NCBI GenBank assembly: GCA_018263395.1
Contig: JAANXF010000006.1
Span: 1 to 63,861, forward strand
Length of the DNA stretch: 63,861 nucleotides
Direction: 5' to 3'
Origin: Methanonatronarchaeales archaeon
GTDB taxonomy: Archaea; Halobacteriota; Methanonatronarchaeia; JAANXF01
The position numbers and the translations under genes are program-made. Under the pieces are notes generated by a model that was given only the letters and a program-made list of their open reading frames with translations, made no database searches and was not told the origin of the DNA. Position 1 is the first letter of the stretch. Each line of letters begins with the position of its first letter. Of the stretch, positions 35,374-45,113 are shown piece after piece.

Positions 35374-35876
35374 CCATGCTGAAACCGAGGATAGGCAAGG
35401 TGGTCGTGAACGTTTCCGTGGGCGAGGGCGGCGAGGAGCTCAGGGCCGCCGAGATGGTGGTCGAGGAGCTGACCGGGAGGACGCCGGTGAGGACCAGGGC
35501 CAAGAAATCAATCCGTCCTTTCAACATCAAGAAGGGCGAACCTATAGGCTGTATGGTCACGCTGCGCGGTGAGGAGGCCACGAGCTTCCTGGAATCTGCG
35601 CTGAAGGCGGCCGAGAAGAACATCGAACTTCGCTCGATAGACAGGGAGGGTAATTTCTCCCTGGGGGTGAAGGAGCATACCAACTTTGAGGGGGTGGAGT
35701 ACGACCCCGAGATCGGCATACACGGGCTGGATGTATCGGTTCAGATGGAGCGACCCGGGTACCGGGTGAAGCGCCGCCGCATCAGGCCCTCCAAGGTCGG
35801 GAGTCACCACAGGCTGACCCCTGACGACACCGCGAAGTTCCTGGACGACGAGTTCGGCGTGGAGGTAGAGCGATGA
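35367..35876 (+). CDS. rpl5: Ribosomal protein L5 (uL5)
   Basis: 169 residues from GTG 35367, inside the third repeat copy: [40 protein letters not shown] and [20 protein letters not shown]. Binds 5S rRNA. ATG at 35376 is an alternative start that would avoid the repeat. ATGA overlap with rps14. Confidence 0.95.
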   Translation: MNPMLKPRIGKVVVNVSVGEGGEELRAAEMVVEELTGRTPVRTRAKKSIRPFNIKKGEPIGCMVTLRGEEATSFLESALKAAEKNIELRSIDREGNFSLGVKEHTNFEGVEYDPEIGIHGLDVSVQMERPGYRVKRRRIRPSKVGSHHRLTPDDTAKFLDDEFGVEVER

Positions 35877-36028
35877 GCGAGGAAGATAGCAGGGGGTACG
35901 GAAGGGGAGCCAACAAGTGTACGCGGTGCGGAAGGAGACAGGGACTCGTCAGGAAGTACGACATATACCTGTGCAGGCAGTGCTTCAGGGAGATGGCCCC
36001 CAAGATGGGGTTCGAGAAGTACAGGTGA
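35873..36028 (+). CDS. rps14: Ribosomal protein S14 (uS14), zinc type
   Basis: 51 residues, too short for most gene callers: [20 protein letters not shown] followed by [20 protein letters not shown], with the four-Cys zinc ribbon intact (CxxC...CxxC). Translationally coupled to rpl5 by ATGA. Confidence 0.95.
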   Translation: MSEEDSRGYGRGANKCTRCGRRQGLVRKYDIYLCRQCFREMAPKMGFEKYR

Positions 36029-36034
36029 TTTAAT

Positions 36035-36424
36035 ATGCAGATGGATCCACTCGCGGACACTCTGTCGGCCATGAAGAACGCCGAGTTCTCAGGAAGCATG
36101 GAGGTCACCGTACGTCCGACCTCCAAGCTGATAGGGGACGTCCTCCGGGTCATGCGTGAGGACGGCTACATCGGGTCATTCGAGTACGTGGAGAACGGTC
36201 GTGGCGGCGAGTACACCGTGGAACTCATCGGTCGGATAAACGACTGCAGCGCGGTAAAGCCGAGGTTCGAGTCCCGGCGGGACGAGTTCGAGAAGTGGGA
36301 GAAGAGATTCCTGCCCGCCAGGAACTTCGGCATACTCATCGTAACCACGTCCAGCGGCGTGATGGACCACGAGGACGCGAAGGAACAGGGAGTGGGGGGC
36401 CAGCTGCTGGCCTACGTGTACTGA
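36035..36424 (+). CDS. rps8: Ribosomal protein S8 (uS8)
   Basis: 129 residues: DPLADTLSAMKNAEFSGSME, VLRVMREDGYIGSFEYVENG and the C-terminal ILIVTTSSGVMDHEDAKEQG with GGQLLAYVY. Binds the 16S central domain. Confidence 0.96.
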   Translation: MQMDPLADTLSAMKNAEFSGSMEVTVRPTSKLIGDVLRVMREDGYIGSFEYVENGRGGEYTVELIGRINDCSAVKPRFESRRDEFEKWEKRFLPARNFGILIVTTSSGVMDHEDAKEQGVGGQLLAYVY

Positions 36425-36425
36425 C

Positions 36426-36941
36426 ATGAGGGAGATAGACGTACCCGGGGAGGTGACTGTCGAAATCGACGGCCCCGACCTGGAGGTATCGGGTCCCGCG
36501 GGAACCGTGAGTCGCAGGCTGACCTATCCCGGCGTGACGATTGAAGAAGGGAACGGATACGTACGCGTAAGTGCCGAGAAGCGGAAGAAGACGCTTCTGG
36601 CAATGGAGGGAACTCTGGCGTCCCACGTAAGAAACATGGTTCGAGGCGTCACCGACGGCTTCGAGTACCGGCTCAGGGTGCTCTACTCCCACTTCCCGAT
36701 ACAGGTGAAGGTACAAGGGGACAGGGTCTTTATAGAGAACTTTATGGGGGAGAACCATCCACGGAAGGCCAAAATTGTCGAGGGCGCCGGCGTCGAGGTA
36801 AAGGGCGAGGACGTGCTCGTGACCGGGGCGGACAATGAGAGCGCCGGACAGACCGCCGCAAACATAGAGCAGGCGACCAGGATAAAGGGGAAGGATCCCC
36901 GGGTGTTTCAGGACGGAGTTTACATAGTGGAAAAGCCATGA
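36426..36941 (+). CDS. rpl6: Ribosomal protein L6 (uL6)
   Basis: 171 residues with two related beta-alpha domains: VTVEIDGPDLEVSGPAGTVS, and the C-terminal VFIENFMGENHPRKAKIVEG plus ATRIKGKDPRVFQDGVYIVE. Near the sarcin-ricin loop. ATGA overlap with rpl32e. Confidence 0.96.
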   Translation: MREIDVPGEVTVEIDGPDLEVSGPAGTVSRRLTYPGVTIEEGNGYVRVSAEKRKKTLLAMEGTLASHVRNMVRGVTDGFEYRLRVLYSHFPIQVKVQGDRVFIENFMGENHPRKAKIVEGAGVEVKGEDVLVTGADNESAGQTAANIEQATRIKGKDPRVFQDGVYIVEKP

Positions 36942-37273
36942 ATCGACATAAGAGACAGCATCACAGGAGGTTCAAGAGGCTGAAGGACAAGTGGAGGCGA
37001 CCCAAGGGCCGCCAGAGCAAGCAGAGGCTCCACAGGAAGGGCAAGCCCGCGGTCCCCTGCGACGGCAAAAGGACACCCGCCGAGGAGAGGGGCGTCCATC
37101 CGAGCGGTTACAGGGAGCGCCTCGTGCACAGACCTGACGAGGTGAAGCGACTGAACCCGGATACCTGGGCGGTAAGGATCGGTTCGGGCGTCGGCGGTAG
37201 GAAGCGCGAGGCGATAGAGGAGGAGTGCGACAGGCGCGGATTAAAGGTCCTCAACCCGGAGGAGGCGGAATGA
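36938..37273 (+). CDS. rpl32e: Ribosomal protein L32e (eL32)
   Basis: 111 residues: HHRRFKRLKDKWRRPKGRQS, EERGVHPSGYRERLVHRPDE and VRIGSGVGGRKREAIEEECD. Lacks the long N-terminal extension of some halophilic homologues. ATGA overlap with rpl19e. Confidence 0.95.
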   Translation: MNRHKRQHHRRFKRLKDKWRRPKGRQSKQRLHRKGKPAVPCDGKRTPAEERGVHPSGYRERLVHRPDEVKRLNPDTWAVRIGSGVGGRKREAIEEECDRRGLKVLNPEEAE

Positions 37274-37722
37274 ATCTGTCCTCCCAGAGGAAGATGGCGG
37301 CCAGCGTCCTGGGCGTCGGTAGCAGCAGGGTATGGATAGACCCGGAGGAAGCAGACGAGGTGGCCCAGGCGGTCACGCGGGAGGACATCCGGGGACTGAT
37401 CGAGGAGGGACACATACGTAAGAAGAGGGGCCAGGGTCAGAGCCGCGGCAGGGCCCGGCGGAGCAGCGAGAGGAGACGGAAACGCATGGGAACCGGCCAC
37501 GGCAGGCGCAGCGGTGCGAAGGGAGCCAGGGACCCGTCGAAGAGACGGTGGGTAAACAGGGTACGCGCGCAGCGAAAGTTCCTCCGCGAGCGAAGGGACG
37601 CGGAGGATATAGACCGCTCCACGTACAGGAGGTTCTACAGGCTATCGAAAGGCGGCGCCTACCCGGACGTTCACCACCTGAGAAACGCACTGGTGGCAGA
37701 GGGCCACCTGGAGGAGGAGTGA
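37270..37722 (+). CDS. rpl19e: Ribosomal protein L19e (eL19)
   Basis: 150 residues: MNLSSQRKMAASVLGVGSSR, VWIDPEEADEVAQAVTREDI, RKKRGQGQSRGRARRSSERR and YRRFYRLSKGGAYPDVHHLR. The ATGA overlap fixes the start; the extra upstream frame is rpl32e sequence. Confidence 0.95.
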   Translation: MNLSSQRKMAASVLGVGSSRVWIDPEEADEVAQAVTREDIRGLIEEGHIRKKRGQGQSRGRARRSSERRRKRMGTGHGRRSGAKGARDPSKRRWVNRVRAQRKFLRERRDAEDIDRSTYRRFYRLSKGGAYPDVHHLRNALVAEGHLEEE

Positions 37723-38270
37723 TGGGACTGGAAAAGGTAGCGATGAGGAGACGCAGGGAAGGCACGACGGACTACAGGCAGCGACTCTCTCTCCTGAGGT
37801 CGGCCAGGCCCAGGCTCGTAGTCAGGAAGAGCGACAGGCACTTCACCGCACAGCTAGTCGAGTACCGGGACCAGGGCGACGACGTAATCGAATCCACCCA
37901 CTCCTCCGAGCTCGAGGGGTACGGATGGCTCGGCGGTTCCGGAAACACCCCGGCGGCGTACCTTACCGGCTACCTGCTGGCGACGAGGACCGGCGTTGAT
38001 GAGGCGGTTCTCGACGTGGGGCTCCAGAAGGTCGACCGGGGAGCCAGTCTGTTCGCGGTTGCGGTTGGAGCGAGGGAGGCCGGAATCTCCCTGCCCCTCG
38101 GCGGGGAGGTCACCCCGTCCGAGGAAAGGATGCGGGGAGAGCACATCGCGGCCTACGCTGAGGAGGGGGACTTCGCAAAATACAGGGAGAGGGGGCTAGA
38201 CCCCTCGGACCTCCCGGACCACTTCGAGAGCGTCAGGGAGCGAGTGTGCGAAGAGACCGCAGGTGGTTAA
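37722..38270 (+). CDS. rpl18: Ribosomal protein L18 (uL18)
   Basis: 182 residues, archaeal L5e-like: TDYRQRLSLLRSARPRLVVR, GSGNTPAAYLTGYLLATRTG and LPLGGEVTPSEERMRGEHIA. Binds 5S rRNA with L5. ATG overlaps the rpl19e stop by one base. Confidence 0.95.
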   Translation: MGLEKVAMRRRREGTTDYRQRLSLLRSARPRLVVRKSDRHFTAQLVEYRDQGDDVIESTHSSELEGYGWLGGSGNTPAAYLTGYLLATRTGVDEAVLDVGLQKVDRGASLFAVAVGAREAGISLPLGGEVTPSEERMRGEHIAAYAEEGDFAKYRERGLDPSDLPDHFESVRERVCEETAGG

Positions 38271-38282
38271 AGGGAGGAGTCA

Positions 38283-38879
38283 GTGATGAAGACCAAGCTT
38301 GGAAGGAAGGTGGCGGCCGAGGAGATTACCAGTCTCAAGGCCGCCCTGGAGAGTGGACTGCCGCTCAGGGAGCACGAAATCGTAGACCGCCTCCTCGACC
38401 TCGAGGACGAGGTCCTGGACGTCAATATGGTTCAGAGGATGACGGACAGCGGCCGCAGGGTAAAGTTCCGGTGCCAGTCCGCGGTTGGAAACGGGGACGG
38501 CTACGTAGGGCTTGCGGAGGCGAAGGATTCCGAGGTCGGTCCCGCAATCAGGCGCTCCATAGACCGCGCCAAGCTCAACGTAATACACGTCAACCGGGGC
38601 TGCGGCTCCTGGCAGTGCAGGTGCGGGGGGAACCACACGGTCCCCATGAAGGTCACGGGACAGGCCGGGTCGATAAGGATGACGCTGATTCCTGCACCGA
38701 GAGGACTCGGCCTTAACGCGGGAGAGACGGCTTACCACGTGCTGGACCTGGCGGGTATACAGGACGTCTGGACCTTCACCGAGGGAGAGACACGCACGAC
38801 CGTGAACTTCGCGAGGGCGGCGTTCAACGCGCTTAAGAGGCTCGGGACTATGAGGGGCATAGGGAGAGGAGAGAGCTAG
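38283..38879 (+). CDS. rps5: Ribosomal protein S5 (uS5)
   Basis: 198 residues: dsRBD-like [20 protein letters not shown] followed by [40 protein letters not shown] and [19 protein letters not shown] 38283 with in-frame ATG at 38286. Contributes to decoding fidelity. Confidence 0.96.
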   Translation: MMKTKLGRKVAAEEITSLKAALESGLPLREHEIVDRLLDLEDEVLDVNMVQRMTDSGRRVKFRCQSAVGNGDGYVGLAEAKDSEVGPAIRRSIDRAKLNVIHVNRGCGSWQCRCGGNHTVPMKVTGQAGSIRMTLIPAPRGLGLNAGETAYHVLDLAGIQDVWTFTEGETRTTVNFARAAFNALKRLGTMRGIGRGES

Positions 38880-39331
38880 TGATAGCCACGGTACGCGTCA
38901 GGGGGAAGCCCGGCGTGAAGCCCGACCTCAGGAGGACGCTGGACCGGCTCGGTCTCTCGAGGACCAACAGTTGCGTGCTGCTCCCGGAGGACGATTCGGT
39001 CGTTGGGAAGATACGGAGGGTCAACGACTACGTGACCTGGGGCGAGCTCGACGGCGAGGGCGCAGAGGCCGTGCTCGGAAGGGCCGACGTATCCAGCAGA
39101 AAAAAGCTGACGGGGGACCGTGTCGAGGCCGTCACCGGCTACTCCTCCATCGAGGAACTGACCAACGACCTCGTGGAAGGAGAGGTCACCCTCACCGACG
39201 TGGGCCTTAAGAGAACCGTGAGGCTACATCCACCCAGGAAGGGGTACAGAGACACGAAGGCGCCGTACCCGGAGGGCTCCCTTGGGCACCGCGGCGAGGA
39301 AATAAACGAGTTGTTGAGGAGGATGCGTTAG
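38879..39331 (+). CDS. rpl30: Ribosomal protein L30 (uL30)
   Basis: 150 residues, the long archaeal/eukaryotic L7-type form: MIATVRVRGKPGVKPDLRRT, LGLSRTNSCVLLPEDDSVVG and RLHPPRKGYRDTKAPYPEGS plus LGHRGEEINELLRRM. GTG start overlaps the rps5 TAG by one base. Confidence 0.95.
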   Translation: MIATVRVRGKPGVKPDLRRTLDRLGLSRTNSCVLLPEDDSVVGKIRRVNDYVTWGELDGEGAEAVLGRADVSSRKKLTGDRVEAVTGYSSIEELTNDLVEGEVTLTDVGLKRTVRLHPPRKGYRDTKAPYPEGSLGHRGEEINELLRRMR

Positions 39332-39739
39332 GTGGGACGAAGGAGGCGCGGGAGCAGGACCCACGGAAAGGGCTCCCAGAAGAAGGGAAGGGGCGCAGGA
39401 AACCGTGGCGGACGGGGAAAGGCGGGTTCCTGGAAGCACGAGAAGTTTCCACTGAAGAGGCAGGGCAAGTACGGATTCAAGAGGCCGCAGACCAGGCGGG
39501 AAGAGACCTCGGTGATAAACGTCGGTCAGATAGACGAGTCAGTCGAGGAACTTGTGACCGAGGGCATCGCGGAGAGGAAAGGCGACGCCTACCACCTCGA
39601 CGCGTCGGAACTCGGGGTAGACAAGCTGCTCGGGGCCGGCAGGGTTAACGCGGAGCTTCACATAACGGTGGAGGCTGCCTCGGAATCCGCGGTACGAAAG
39701 GTCGAGGAGGTCGGCGGAGCCGTGGAGATAGAGAGGTGA
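39332..39739 (+). CDS. rpl15: Ribosomal protein L15 (uL15)
   Basis: 135 residues: RRRRGSRTHGKGSQKKGRGA, GNRGGRGKAGSWKHEKFPLK and INVGQIDESVEELV. GTG start abuts the rpl30 stop. In most archaea secY follows; here the stop overlaps adkA directly (GTGA), so secY is missing from this position. Confidence 0.95.
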   Translation: MGRRRRGSRTHGKGSQKKGRGAGNRGGRGKAGSWKHEKFPLKRQGKYGFKRPQTRREETSVINVGQIDESVEELVTEGIAERKGDAYHLDASELGVDKLLGAGRVNAELHITVEAASESAVRKVEEVGGAVEIER

Positions 39740-40296
39740 TAGTGGTTTCAACCGGCGTGCCGGGAGTCGGCGCAACGACAGTGACCGGGGAGGCCGTGGA
39801 GCAGGTCGGTGGCTGGACCCACCGAAACTACGGGAACGTGATGCTCGAAATAGCCAAGGAGGAGGGGCTCGTCGAGAGGAGGGACCAGATCAGGAGACTG
39901 GACCCGGAGCAGCAGAAAAGGATCCAGAGGGTCGCAGGGAGGACCCTCGCCGAGGAGGGAAGGAGCGCAAATGTCGTCGTCGACACGCACTGCACTATAA
40001 ACACGCCGAAGGGGTACCTGTGCGGCCTCCCTGAATGGATACTGAAGGAGCTGGAGCCCGACGTGATCCTGCTGGTCGAGGCCGATCCCGAAGAGGTACT
40101 TGCCAGGAGAACCGGCGACGCCTCGAGGGCGAGGGACGAGCAGAGCGCCGCGGAGATCTCGGAGCACCAGGAGGTCAACAGGATGGCGGCTCTCTCCTAC
40201 GCAGCCCTTACCGGTGCAACGGTAAAGATAATTCAGAACCACGACGGAGGTCTGGAAGAAGCGGTGGGTGACACCGTGGCGCTCCTGAGCGAGTGA
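39736..40296 (+). CDS. adkA: Archaeal adenylate kinase
   Basis: 186 residues, of the archaea-specific AdkA family: P-loop VSTGVPGVGATTVTGEAV, MLEIAKEEGLVERRDQIRRL and VVDTHCTINTPKGYLCGLP. Interconverts AMP, ADP and ATP. Normally preceded by secY. Confidence 0.94.
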   Translation: MIVVSTGVPGVGATTVTGEAVEQVGGWTHRNYGNVMLEIAKEEGLVERRDQIRRLDPEQQKRIQRVAGRTLAEEGRSANVVVDTHCTINTPKGYLCGLPEWILKELEPDVILLVEADPEEVLARRTGDASRARDEQSAAEISEHQEVNRMAALSYAALTGATVKIIQNHDGGLEEAVGDTVALLSE

Positions 40297-40297
40297 C

Positions 40298-40930
40298 ATG
40301 GACCGGGTCAAGAGGTTCGTAGACAGGCTGGCCATGGTGACCGGTATCGGGATGATGCTCGGCATAACGCTCGAGCCGAACTTCCGGTTTAAGGTGGCGA
40401 GCGCGGTGGGATTTATCTTTGAGCCACTCACGGCCCTTCCCATCGATATCGCGATACTGTTACTGGCCCTGGTTACCGCGGTCATAACCAGCGTTATCCA
40501 GAAGTACACGATGGACAACGAGGAGGTCCAGGAGACACAGAAAAAGATGAAGGACCTCCAGTCAAAACTCAAGGAGGCCCGCCTGGAGAACGACAAGGAA
40601 AGGGTGGACGAGCTTCAGGAGGAGCAGAAGCAGATGATGTCGGAGTTCCTCGGGGTACAGAAGCAGATGATGAAGCCCATGTTCTACATAATGGCAATCA
40701 CGATACCGATATTCGCCTGGATATACCTCATCACGACCGAGCCGCAGTACACACACCTCTTCGCCCAGGACGGAACCAACCCGATCGGGCTCCTGATACC
40801 CTTTTTCGGCGAGGTGAAGTTCAGGGACACCCTGCTGGTTATTCCGGGCGGAATCTTCTGGTACGTGCTCTGCTCCATCCCGCTTAGCCAGTTCGTGAGG
40901 AAGGTCCTCAACGTGAGGATGGGGGCATGA
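40298..40930 (+). CDS. DUF106 (Ylp1/EMC3-like) membrane insertase homologue
   Basis: 210 residues. Three or four membrane segments: VTGIGMMLGITL, IDIAILLLALVTAVITSVIQ, MFYIMAITIPIFAWIYLITT and FWYVLCSIPLSQFV. A long charged coiled coil after the second one (TQKKMKDLQSKLKEARLEND...) is the hallmark of archaeal DUF106, distant kin of YidC/Oxa1 and EMC3. Probable role in membrane protein insertion beside SecY. Overlaps cmk (ATGA). Confidence 0.92.
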   Translation: MDRVKRFVDRLAMVTGIGMMLGITLEPNFRFKVASAVGFIFEPLTALPIDIAILLLALVTAVITSVIQKYTMDNEEVQETQKKMKDLQSKLKEARLENDKERVDELQEEQKQMMSEFLGVQKQMMKPMFYIMAITIPIFAWIYLITTEPQYTHLFAQDGTNPIGLLIPFFGEVKFRDTLLVIPGGIFWYVLCSIPLSQFVRKVLNVRMGA

Positions 40931-41490
40931 AGAGCAGGGATGACGGAGAGGCACCGACGGACCGGCCCCGCCTCATAGTCACGGTGTCCGGACTGGCCGG
41001 AAGCGGCACCTCCACCACCGCAGAGGTAATCTCCAGCAACCTGGAAATCGACGTGCTATCGGTAGGCGAGACCTTTCGCAGGGAGGCGGAGAGGAGGGGC
41101 ATGTCCCTCGAGGAGTTCGGGGAGTACGCCTCGAAGGACCCCGAGGTCGACAGGAGAATCGACGAGAGGCAGGCCGAGATCGCATCCGATGCCGATAACC
41201 TCGTGGTCGAGGGGCGCCTCGCCGGCTGGATGGTGGATGCGGACCTGAAGGTCTGGCTAAAGGCGCCGTTGGAGGTCAGGGCGAAGAGGGTCGCGGCTAG
41301 GGAGAACCAGACGGTACGGGAGGCCGAGGGCGACATCAGGAGAAGGGAGGAGTGCGAAAGGGAGAGGTACGGCGAGTTCTACGGCATCGATATCTCGGAC
41401 CTCTCAGCGTACCACCTTGTGATCGACACCTCGAGATGGGAGCCCGGCGGCGTCGCCTCCCTCGTAGAGACGGGTATAAACCTGATATAG
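40927..41490 (+). CDS. cmk: Cytidylate kinase, archaeal type
   Basis: 187 residues: P-loop VSGLAGSGTSTTAEVISSNL, SVGETFRREAERRGMSLEEF, VVEGRLAGWMVDADLKVWLK and YGIDISDLSAYHLVIDTSRW. Phosphorylates CMP/dCMP. In many archaea rpl34e precedes and rpl14e follows this gene; neither is present here. Confidence 0.93.
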   Translation: MKSRDDGEAPTDRPRLIVTVSGLAGSGTSTTAEVISSNLEIDVLSVGETFRREAERRGMSLEEFGEYASKDPEVDRRIDERQAEIASDADNLVVEGRLAGWMVDADLKVWLKAPLEVRAKRVAARENQTVREAEGDIRRREECERERYGEFYGIDISDLSAYHLVIDTSRWEPGGVASLVETGINLI

Positions 41491-42441
41491 ATGGACCTCA
41501 TCGTTAAATCCGAGGCCTCCACGGACCCCTCACACGGTACCCCTCCCGATGAGAGGACGGTCGAGGAGCTGCTGAAGAGAGGTGTGGTGAACCTGGACAA
41601 GCTCGAGGGGCCCACCTCCCACCAGGTCTCTGCGTGGGTGAGGGACATGCTGAAACTTGCCAGGGCGGGTCACGCCGGGACCCTGGACCCCAACGTTTCG
41701 GGCGTGCTTCCGATAGCCCTGGAGCGAGCCACCGCAGCAGCGGGCGCTCTGAGCGAGGCGGACAAGGAGTACGTCTGCCTCATGCAGGTTCACGGATACC
41801 TCGACGGTGATAGGCTGGGCCGTGTGCTGGAGAGGTTCAGGGGAGAAATATTTCAGACCCCTCCCCTGAAATCGGCAGTGAAGAGGCGGCGGAGAATCAG
41901 GAGAATATATGAGCTAGACGTCCTCGAGACGAGGGGAAGGTACGTCCTGTTCAGGGTGGGGTGCGAGGCCGGAACGTACATCCGGAAGCTGTGCTCCGAC
42001 GTCGGCAGGGCCCTGGGAACCGGAGCTCACATGCAGGACCTCCGCAGGACCAGGGCCGGTCCCTTCTCTGAGGAGGACGCCGTGACGCTCCACGACCTGA
42101 GGGACGCCCACGTGTTCCACGAGGAGGACGGAAGGGAAACGGAGCTGAGAAGCGCCGTTCTGCCCTTTGAGCGCATGCTGGACCACCTTCCTAGCGTGCT
42201 GATACGCGACTCAGCAGTAGACGCAATCTGTCACGGCGCCGACCTCGCAGCCCCCGGGGTCTCCATGCTGCAGGGCTTCGAAAAGGGGGACAGGGTCGCC
42301 ATCCTCTCGCTGAAGGGGGAGGGCGTGGCGGTGGCGAGGGCCCTCGTTTCGTCGAGGGACGCCCTCGAGATGGAGCACGGCCTGGTTGCCGATACCGAGA
42401 GGGTCCTGATGGAGCCCGGGACCTACCCGAAAGGGTGGTGA
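41491..42441 (+). CDS. cbf5: tRNA/rRNA pseudouridine synthase Cbf5/TruB
   Basis: 316 residues. Catalytic Asp in AGHAGTLDPNVSGVLPIAL; RNA-binding RFRGEIFQTPPLKSAVKRR; GCEAGTYIRKLCSDVGRALG; C-terminal PUA domain from about residue 235 (VSMLQGFEKGDRVAILSLKG). It is the catalytic subunit of H/ACA RNPs and can also make Psi55 in tRNA. Last gene of the super-operon. Confidence 0.95.
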   Translation: MDLIVKSEASTDPSHGTPPDERTVEELLKRGVVNLDKLEGPTSHQVSAWVRDMLKLARAGHAGTLDPNVSGVLPIALERATAAAGALSEADKEYVCLMQVHGYLDGDRLGRVLERFRGEIFQTPPLKSAVKRRRRIRRIYELDVLETRGRYVLFRVGCEAGTYIRKLCSDVGRALGTGAHMQDLRRTRAGPFSEEDAVTLHDLRDAHVFHEEDGRETELRSAVLPFERMLDHLPSVLIRDSAVDAICHGADLAAPGVSMLQGFEKGDRVAILSLKGEGVAVARALVSSRDALEMEHGLVADTERVLMEPGTYPKGW

Positions 42442-42450
42442 CTCTCTCCG

Positions 42451-42915
42451 CTACGCCTTCCCGAGGACGACCTTCAGCACGCCGTTGACGTACTCTGGGT
42501 TAACCGTGGCCGGTTCGACCTCGACGGATAGGGGTACCGTCTCGTCGTAGCTGCGCCACTCGCCACTGGCCCTTATCCGCAGCGCCCTGGGCGACGTTTC
42601 TATCTCCACGTCCTCCAGCGTGATTCCCGGCATCTCCGCAACCACGTGGACCTCGTCCCCAGCGTCGAACACGTCGACCAGTGTGTCGACGAAACCGTCG
42701 GCGTACAGGGTGTCCTCACCCACGTTTCCGAAGCTCCTGACCTCCGGGTCCTCCCCGGGCCTCTGGGTCATGGAGAACCCGAAGAATGCCGGACCGCCCT
42801 CGTCTCCTTCCTCGAGGTGCCCGAACAGGTCCTCGAACATCTCCTCGAAGCTCCTGAACATCTCGTCGGGCGACATCCCGAAGATGTCGCTCCACCGGTC
42901 CTCTCTTCCATCCAT
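42451..42915 (-). CDS. hsp20: Small heat shock protein (Hsp20)
   Basis: 154 residues from ATG 42915. An acidic N-terminal arm rich in Phe and Met ([20 protein letters not shown]) precedes the alpha-crystallin domain with [20 protein letters not shown] and [16 protein letters not shown]. The ATG overlaps the cdc48 stop (TGATG). A holdase chaperone co-transcribed with cdc48 and the regulator at 45114. Confidence 0.92.
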   Translation of the reverse strand: MDGREDRWSDIFGMSPDEMFRSFEEMFEDLFGHLEEGDEGGPAFFGFSMTQRPGEDPEVRSFGNVGEDTLYADGFVDTLVDVFDAGDEVHVVAEMPGITLEDVEIETSPRALRIRASGEWRSYDETVPLSVEVEPATVNPEYVNGVLKVVLGKA

Positions 42916-45107
42916 CAAACCACCTCCTGCCCGTTTTCCCCTCTCCTCAGTTTCTCCGTGGCCTCCATGTGGCTGCGTAGCTCGCCTCTGCTGCGGGCCG
43001 ACTCCGCCTCCTCGATCGCCTCATCGAAGTGCTCCTTCTCCACTTTTATCCCCTTCGACTTCTCGCGCACCTCTTCCCGGGTTTCGTCGGGCCCGATGTT
43101 CTGCCGCAGTGCAAGCATCGCGGCGCGCTTGGCGACGCCCGCAATATCGGAGCCGACGTACCCCTCCGTCCTCTCGGCGAGGTCCTCCAGTTCGACTCCG
43201 TCACCCAGAGGCATTCCGGTCGTGTGTATCAGGAAGATCTCCTTCCTGGCCTCCTCGTCGGGTGCGCCTACCTCCAGGTGCCTCTCTAGGCGTCCCTGCC
43301 TGAGAAGTGCCGGGTCCACGAGGTCGGGCCTGTTCGTCGCGGCGATGACGACGACGTCCCCCCTGGTCTCCATGCCGTCCAGCTCTGTCAGGAGCTGGGA
43401 GATTACGCGCTCCGTTACCTGGGAGTCCCCCGCTCCTCCCCTCGTCGGGGCGAGGGCGTCTATTTCGTCGAAGAAAACGACCGTCGGAGCGGATTGCTTG
43501 GCCTTCCGGAACGTCTCACGAACCGCCTTCTCGGACTCGCCGACCCACTTGCTGAGGAGCTCCGGGCCCTTCACAGAGATGAAGTTGGCCTCCGACTCGT
43601 TCGCCACGGCCTTGGCGAGGAGCGTCTTTCCAGTACCGGGAGGACCGTGCAGAAGGACGCCCCTGGGGGGCTCGGTCGCGACGGCCTCGAACGCCTCCGG
43701 ATAGAGCGTGGGCCACTCCACCGACTCGCGGAGCTCTCGTTTAAGTTCGTCGAGGCCGCCTATGTCCTCCCACGAAACGTCCGGTATCTCGACGAAGACC
43801 TCCCTCATCGCGGAGGGCTCGATGCCCCTCAGAGCCTCGTAGAAGTCCTCGCCCGATATCTCCAGCTTCTCAATCACGTCGGCCGGTATCTCCTTCTCCA
43901 GGTCGATTTCTTCCATCAGGTCCCTCAGGGAGTTCATCGCGGCCTCCTTCGCGAGGGACTCCAGGTCGGCACCGACGAAGCCGTGGGTCTTCTTCGCGAA
44001 TTCCACGAGCGAGACTTCCTCAGAGAGCGGCATTCCGCGGGTGTGGATCTCCAGGATTTCGCGCCTGCCGCCCTGGTCGGGGACGCCTATCTCGATTTCA
44101 CGGTCGAACCTGCCCGGCCTCCTGAGCGCGGGGTCTATCTGGTTTATCTGGTTCGTGGCGGCGATGACGACGACCTCTCCCCTGGCTTCCAGTCCATCCA
44201 GAAGGGTGAGGAGCTGCGAAACGACCCGTCGCTCCACCTCTCCCCCGACCTCCGCTCTTTTCGGGGCAATGGAGTCTATTTCGTCGACGAATATTATCGC
44301 CGGAGCGTTTTCCTCTGCCTCATCGAAGATTTCCCTGAGCTTCTTCTCCGACTCCCCGTAGTACTTCGACATGATTTCGGGGCCGCGTATGGACTGGAAG
44401 TACGCGTCCGCCTCGTTGGCCACCGCCTTCGCTATGAGTGTCTTTCCGGTGCCCGGCGGTCCGTGGAGTATGACTCCCTTCGGGGGCTCTATGCCGAGCT
44501 TCTGGAACAGCTCCGGTTTTTTAAGCGGGAGCTCTATCATCTCCCTGACGCGGTGGAGCTCGTCCTCCAGGCCGCCTATGTCCTCGTAGGTGACGTTCGG
44601 CGCGATGGGGGCCTCCTCCATCGGCTCCTCTCTGAGGTCGATTTCGGTGTTCCTACCGGGGATTACCGTGCCCTGTGGCTTTGTACTGACGACCTTCAGG
44701 TCGACGCGGCGACCCATGAAGGCGACCCTGAACACCTGACCCGAGCTCACGGGTCGACCCTCCAGCAGCCTCCTCAGGTACTCCGTGCCGCCCACTATCC
44801 TGACCGGCTGCGTCGGCGCCACCACGACCTTCTCGGCCCTCTGCGTCTCGATTCGCCTGATCTTTACCCTGTCCCCTATACGGGCACCGGCAGAGTTCCT
44901 TATCGAGCCGTCCACCCGAACGATGTCCTCCGGGTCGGCGGAGTACCCCGGCCAGGCGATGGCGCTGGCCCTGGACTCGCCCTCCAGTTCAACCACGTCG
45001 CCGCTCGTCAACCCCATCTCCTTCATGCGCCCGGCTCCGATTCTCGCTATTCGCCTACCGACGTCCCTTGAGCGCGCCTCGGCCACCTTCAGCTCTATTT
45101 CCTCCAT
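42915..45107 (-). CDS. cdc48: AAA+ ATPase Cdc48/VCP/VAT
   Basis: 730 residues. N-terminal double-psi beta-barrel substrate-binding domain (residues 1-180: [20 protein letters not shown]), then D1 with Walker [21 protein letters not shown] and Walker [15 protein letters not shown], and D2 with [19 protein letters not shown] and [15 protein letters not shown]. Arg fingers [14 protein letters not shown] and [14 protein letters not shown]. An unfoldase feeding the proteasome. Antisense long open frames across it are GC artefacts. Confidence 0.96.
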   Translation of the reverse strand: MEEIELKVAEARSRDVGRRIARIGAGRMKEMGLTSGDVVELEGESRASAIAWPGYSADPEDIVRVDGSIRNSAGARIGDRVKIRRIETQRAEKVVVAPTQPVRIVGGTEYLRRLLEGRPVSSGQVFRVAFMGRRVDLKVVSTKPQGTVIPGRNTEIDLREEPMEEAPIAPNVTYEDIGGLEDELHRVREMIELPLKKPELFQKLGIEPPKGVILHGPPGTGKTLIAKAVANEADAYFQSIRGPEIMSKYYGESEKKLREIFDEAEENAPAIIFVDEIDSIAPKRAEVGGEVERRVVSQLLTLLDGLEARGEVVVIAATNQINQIDPALRRPGRFDREIEIGVPDQGGRREILEIHTRGMPLSEEVSLVEFAKKTHGFVGADLESLAKEAAMNSLRDLMEEIDLEKEIPADVIEKLEISGEDFYEALRGIEPSAMREVFVEIPDVSWEDIGGLDELKRELRESVEWPTLYPEAFEAVATEPPRGVLLHGPPGTGKTLLAKAVANESEANFISVKGPELLSKWVGESEKAVRETFRKAKQSAPTVVFFDEIDALAPTRGGAGDSQVTERVISQLLTELDGMETRGDVVVIAATNRPDLVDPALLRQGRLERHLEVGAPDEEARKEIFLIHTTGMPLGDGVELEDLAERTEGYVGSDIAGVAKRAAMLALRQNIGPDETREEVREKSKGIKVEKEHFDEAIEEAESARSRGELRSHMEATEKLRRGENGQEVV

Positions 45108-45113
45108 ATCCTT

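Noticed and set aside
43494-45071. 525-codon plus-strand open frame antisense to cdc48
   Set aside because: cdc48 on the other strand has complete AAA+ motifs; the antisense product is Leu/Arg/Val-rich and resembles nothing known.
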